A DNA stretch of 64,000 nt from Guadua angustifolia (lineage: Eukaryota > Streptophyta > Magnoliopsida > Poales > Poaceae), in the NCBI GenBank assembly GCA_036346375.1, contig CM070517.1, positions 13,185,161 through 13,249,160 of the forward strand, read 5' to 3'. Position numbers and translations under genes: made by a program. How positions within the stretch are numbered: position 1 is the first letter of the stretch; each line of letters starts with the position of its first letter. Shown in pieces: positions 59,076 through 64,000 of this stretch. The notes beneath the pieces are model-generated. The model was given only the letters and a program-made list of their open reading frames with translations, did no database searches and was not told the origin of the DNA.

Positions 59076-60837
59076 TGAGTATATTGACAAACACATGAAA
59101 AGGCACAAGTTTTGAGTTTGAATAAGAGAAGAAGAAAGCAATTTGAATGCAAAGCCAAACTTGATCAAAGAAATGGAAATCAAGAACATGACCAAGTTGG
59201 CAACTAGAAATGCTTATGATCTATGAACGATAGCAAAGATTAACAAAGATCATAAGAAATAAGAAGAATCAAGTGCAAAATGATGCCTTTTCTACAATTT
59301 CTCCCCCTTTTAGCAATATAGGCATCAAGATGACATTTTCTTTTCTCCCCCCTTTTTTTGTTGTTTTTATGCAAGTAATGCAGCCTAAGGGAGCTTTGAA
59401 GATTATCCATGTGACCAACAAGACAAGTTATGACACCAAGCTAAGTTATGGCAAAAATAGACTAAGCTAAGGCATGTCCAAGTGCAAATAATCATTTTGC
59501 TAGCAAGATTTAATTAAAACCATGTCATTTTTAGCATGATTGAACATCAGCAACACTTGTCATTAGTTTCAAAACTAGAAGCAAAGCCATTCAAAGGATC
59601 AAATGGAAAACCTAGAGTTCAACCTACTCAACACTTTGGGGAATCTAGAAGTGCACACAAGGTCCTTCGAGCTTTTTTTTATTGTATGCAAATTTTTCTT
59701 TGAATCTTTGAAAGACATAGCGGGGTGCAAATGTTTGACATTATTTGCATTCTTTACCCACATATGTTTTTTTTGCATTTTTAAAGCAATTGACTCAAGC
59801 CATAATCGATCATCTCAAGAGAGACTCTTAAGAGAATGATCTTGGTCATACACAACACATTCCAAGTTCATCTCAAGTGCAATGAGAAGCCGTCTTGTGA
59901 ATGTGAGGTGTTGAGTCTAATGCACACAAAAAGAGTCAATTTTGCTTCACTTTCATTTTAGCATTTTCATTGTTAAACTAGTGAAGGACTCAAGTATGGA
60001 TCAAACAAGATTCACCCAAGTTGCTATAGGGACTCTAAAGAATTCCAGAATTTCACAAATCATGGCGAATACACCTAGAGAAGAAACTTAGCAAGTAAAC
60101 GCAACATGTTTTATCAAGTTTTTCTTTTAACGCTCATTTTTCAATTTTTGTAAGCTTAGCAAGATAAATGAACTTGGACATATCTAAGCAAGTAATTTTA
60201 TTCATAATATAGCATGGTGTATAAAATGAAACATAGATCATTTGCATAATAGACAAAGCTCATAAAATGAAAAATCAAGTCTATATGCAATGCATGAGAC
60301 AGATTCTTAAACTCCCCATCAACAAGTGATTTCATTTTAAGCACAAATCTGGTTCAAATTGAGTTATTAGCAAGATTAAGCTCAAGAAAGATCGAAAAGA
60401 ACTCAATTAAAGCCAGAAACATAGAATGGAGGGAAGAAGTCAAGAAACTGCGAACTGGGTGGCTATAGAGTATAAAAAAGATGGTAGAGAACACTATGGC
60501 TCAGACTCGCTCTCATCTTCCCCAATGACTAACATAGGAAAGCTGTCTCTAGATCCCAAACTAAGGAGTGCACACAGACCCTGTCTACCCAGGGGGCCCA
60601 ACACCTGCTAGACTTATAAGACTGTGAGGGAACTCAACCTAGAGAGAAGAGAGAACAGCTAATTAAGCATGATAGCAACCTAAAGTACAAGATGAGAGGT
60701 CCATGCAAAGCATGCCAGAAGTCTAAGTGAGGTGAACTCATAACTTTAAGGAATAAAACCCATAAGTACCCAGAGCAATGCAAAAGAAAGGAAAAGTGAA
60801 ATAAAATATAATACATAATATACAGATCAGCTCCCCC
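59076..60837 (-). other. Cp2 region between pol stop and polypurine tract: no gene seen
   Basis: About 1.76 kb with only short frames (longest under 80 residues). Some Copia lineages carry an extra env-like frame here; I find none. AT-rich, with several T-rich runs. Confidence 0.55.
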
Positions 60838-63800
60838 TCACAGAAGGCCGTAAGGGCACACAACTCCAAACTCACTCCTCAAGGCAACAAACCTAGAGCT
60901 ATCCAAAGGCTTGGTAAAGATATCGGCCAACTGGTGGTCACTCTCCACAAACTGAATCACTATGTCTCCTTTCTCCACATGGTCTCTAAGGAAGTGATAT
61001 CTAATATCAATGTGCTTAGTCCGGGAGTGCTGCACTGGGTTCTTGGCAATGCAAATAGCAGAAGTGTTATCACAGAAAAGTGGAACACTCTCTATCTCTA
61101 ACCCAAAGTCCCGCAAGGTCGATCTCATCCAGAGCACTGCTACAAAGAATCGGCTGCAAAAATATACTCGGCCTCAAAGAAGGATCAGGCGACTCGACCG
61201 CTTCTTAGATGACCAAGAAACAAGAGAAGTGCCAATGAATTGGCAAGTGCTAGAAGTGCTCTTCCTATCTATCCTACAGCCAGCAAAGTCAGCATCGGAA
61301 AAGGCTTTAAGGGATAGACAAGAGGAAGAAGAGTACTAGATACCATAGTCAATGGTAGCTCGAAGGTACCTAAAGATGCGCTTCACCGCCTGGCGATGAG
61401 AGACACGAGGAGAAGCCTGAAAGCGAGCGCACATACACACAGCAAAGTGTATGTCCGGCCGCGAGGCAGTAAGATACAAGAGGGAGCCAATCATGCTCCG
61501 GAACTCCTTTTAATCAACAGGCTCACCATCCTCATCGGGCTCGAGGACAGCAATGGTGGCCATAGGAGTCATCACGGGCTTTCCATCAGACATATCAAAC
61601 CGTCTCAGAAGGTCCCGAGTGTACTTACCTTGGTGCAGAAAGTACCTCCCGAGTCCGCTTGATTTGGAAGCCAAGAAAGTAGCTCAACTCACCCATCATA
61701 CTCATCTCAAATTCTGTGCTCATCACCTCGTAAAAATGAGACACAAGAGACCGAGATGAACCACCAAAGATAATATCGCCCACATAAATCGGGCGAGAAG
61801 AAAATGAGAATCCTGGTGTCTGATGAATAGAGTTTTGTCTACAATACCCATTTTGAAACCATGACTGAGAATATAGGACTTAAGCCTCTCATACCAAGCC
61901 CTAGGGGCCTGCTTAAGTCCATACAAGGCTTTGGAAAGCTTGTAGACATGGTTCGGGTCTTTGGGGTTCTCAAATCCTGGAGGTTGCTTGACATACACCT
62001 CTTCCTCAATGAAACCATTGAGAAATGCACTCTTGACATCCATTTGATAGAGCTTGAAGCCCTGGGATGCAGAAAATGCAAGCAGGATTCTAATCGCCTC
62101 TAGTCTAGCTACAGGGGCAAAGGTCTCCTCAAAGTCAAGACCCTCAACCTGAGTGAAGCCCTATGCAACTAGCCTAGCCTTGTTGCGAATGACAACCCCA
62201 TCCTCACTCTGCTTGTTTTTGAACACCCACTTGGTCCCAATGACATTATGACCAGATGGGGGCTTTACAAGCTGCCAAACTTTATTCCTCTCAAAGTTTT
62301 CCAGTTCCTCATGCATAGCATTAATCCATAATTCATCGGATAATGCATGAGTAACATCTTTTGGCTCAAAAGAGGCAACAAAGGTAGAGTGAAGGCAGAA
62401 AGAAGATAAGCCTGATTTTGAGCGCGTAACACGCTCAAATAGATCACCAATGATCTGCTCAAATGGATGAGAACGCTGAATGTGTCGTGGAGGACCAGAA
62501 GCAGAAGTGGCCTCTACTTCTTGAGGAGAAGAGGTAGGAACAGAGCCACTCATTGAAGGAGAGTCTCAAGGCAAAGGCCGATCATCCCGAGGTGCGAAAT
62601 GGAAACAGAGGCACCTCGGTGAAGAGGAGATCTGGATCGTGGAACACCATCATCTCCATCATCCTCATCCTCTACAAAGATGGTCTCGGAGGGATAAGAA
62701 GAGCTCGAAATATCGGGTCTAGCACAGGCTAGCCTCATCAAAGGTCACGTCACATGTCTCTATGATCCTATTCACATCACAACCTGCACTTATAGCTACG
62801 AGAGGAAGTCGAGTAACCCGAAAGATACCATCGTAAGAACGAGACTCAAACTTATCTAGGTTACCGACTTCAAGATAAAACACTTGCAACCAAAAACGCG
62901 AAAATGAGAAACACCGGCTTTCTCCCATACCTCAACTCATAAGAAGTACGATGCAAATGTGCTCTCAAGAAAACGCGATTGAAACATGACAAGCGAAGCT
63001 ATAGCCTCATTTCAAAACTTCCTAGGTGTATCAGACTCATCTAGCATCGTCTCGCCATCTCAACCAGGGTCCTATTCTTCCTTTCCACTACGCCATTTTG
63101 CTGAGGGACGTATGGAGAGGAGAACTAATGCTCTAAACCCGACTCCACACGAAACTCTCAAAGTAGGAATTCTTAAACTCGGTGCCATTATCATTGCGTA
63201 TAGCTCAGAATGCACACGGAGCTCAATAGACAACCTACTAACCAATCCTCAAGTGAGAAAAGTCTCATCCTTCGAGGCCATGAAAAATACCCAAGAATAC
63301 CTCGAAAAATCATCAACAATGACAAGGACATACCACTTCCTCCTGCGCCGATCAAGACTCTAGCCGGACCAACAAAGGTCCATATGTAAAAGCTGTCTGG
63401 TGCATCACCATCACTACGGTGGATCGGAGGATGAGAAGTAGAACCATCTTGCCATGTCGGCAGAGAGAGCAAACTAAGTCTTTGACCATCTTGAGTTTGG
63501 GCAAACCACTTAATAAGATCGCGGTACTAACTCGGTCAAATGATCAAAACCAATGTGACCAAGTCTCCTATGCCAAAAGGAGAGATCACGGACTCGTAGC
63601 AATCAAACACCGAAGAGAGTCTCTAGAAGAAATAGAAAAATCAGCACGAAAGACTCTCCCAAATCTAGAAATCCCGCAAACTAACTCTCCTGATGAATCG
63701 AGGATTCTACAAGCATTGCTCTTAAAGATTACCTCGAAAGAGTCATCGATAAGCTGAGAAACAGAAAGCAAATTGTATTGCAGCTTACTCACTAAGGCAA

Positions 63801-64000
63801 CATCTTTAAGAATAAAATTTTCATTAATGCAGACGGTACCTTTAGCAATGACTCTACCTGAAGAAGCATCCCCAAAAGTGATCAACTCATCACCGGGGGC
63901 TCGGACTAGGGAAGAGAACAAACGAGAATCTCCGGTCATATGGCGAGAACAACCGGAGTCAACAATCCAAACATCTCCCTTCCCCATCCGACGAACCTGA
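60838..64000 (-). pseudogene. Cp2 pol (protease, integrase, RT, RNase H), inactivated
   Basis: Minus strand. Protease: WIVDSGCSRHMTGD with catalytic DSG at 63960-63952. Integrase zinc finger: WHRRLGHIGFDHL and CSLCRHGKM in different frames (about 63560-63465). The first catalytic Asp may be in HMDL (63383-63375), also frameshifted. RT: ELWINAMHEELENFERNKVW and VIGTKWVFKNK, a TAG stop at 62161-62163, then MDVKSAFLNGF in the same frame with the first catalytic Asp. The palm box reads YVGD (61786-61775) where YVDD is expected, in a shifted frame. RNase H: SDADFAGCRIDRKSTS, then VQHSRTKHIDIRYHFLRDHV, ending at 60838. Copia domain order (integrase before RT) is clear. Stops, shifts and the Asp-to-Gly change make it non-functional. 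Confidence 0.92.

Larger units (their letters stand above)
57356..64000 (-). mobile_element. Cp2: Ty1/Copia element (minus strand), running off the right edge
   Basis: On the minus strand: protease at the edge, integrase, RT, RNase H, a 1.8-kb untranslated stretch, polypurine tract, then 3' LTR 59062-57356. Gag and the 5' LTR are beyond 64000. It sits in the G8 LTR. Its target duplication cannot be checked. Confidence 0.9.

Noticed and set aside
61010..62103. Plus-strand frames opposite Copia RT and RNase H
   Set aside because: Shadows of the minus-strand pol remnant.

Overview
This window is repeat-dominated plant nuclear DNA, most likely from a grass (Poaceae). The clues are Tekay-like Ty3/Gypsy elements with LTRs of about 3 kb, several CACTA (En/Spm) transposons including two with Ulp1-type protease genes, Tourist-type MITEs with TAA/TTA target duplications, and Copia elements. 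I cannot name the species. I see no convincing host gene, no tRNA or rRNA gene, no CRISPR array and no bacterial-style operon. Almost every open frame is transposon-derived or a chance frame inside an LTR.

Layout. (1) 1-9444: Gypsy element G1 (+), its 5' LTR cut by the window edge, with a zinc-knuckle gag frame, a deleted pol and a complete 3' LTR. It sits inside the 5' LTR of G2. (2) 9445-20442: non-autonomous Gypsy element G2 (+), carrying a 568-bp CACTA-type MITE in its 5' LTR and a truncated minus-strand G1 relative (G3, about 12825-17728) in its interior. (3) 20443-28593: a 5'-truncated G1-type LTR (G4, +) abutting a truncated minus-strand relative (G5) that has gag and a coiled-coil upstream frame. 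(4) 28594-32200: right part of CACTA element C1. (5) 32201-49710: remnants of Copia element Cp1. Its LTR is interrupted by C1 and by Gypsy element G6 (32346-38430, TSD GAGAG). Its gag is interrupted by CACTA element C2 (39102-48221, TSD TTC), which itself holds a 4.5-kb solo LTR (41894-46416, TSD GTTGG). (6) 49711-53089: about 3.4 kb of low-repeat DNA with a Tourist-like MITE and simple repeats, the only plausible non-transposon flank. (7) 53090-64000: CACTA element C3, entered by a minus-strand G2-type LTR, entered in turn by minus-strand Copia element Cp2, which runs off the right edge.

How the parts relate. The window is a stack of nested insertions. Boundaries are fixed by TG...CA LTR ends, primer-binding sites, polypurine tracts, CACTA...TAGTG termini and target-site duplications. 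Independent support comes from an empty site for the MITE in a second LTR copy, an uninterrupted copy of the G1 target sequence, and reading frames that resume across two insertions. All coding regions I could inspect carry stops, frameshifts or deletions, except the G1 gag-like frame. No element in view is autonomous.
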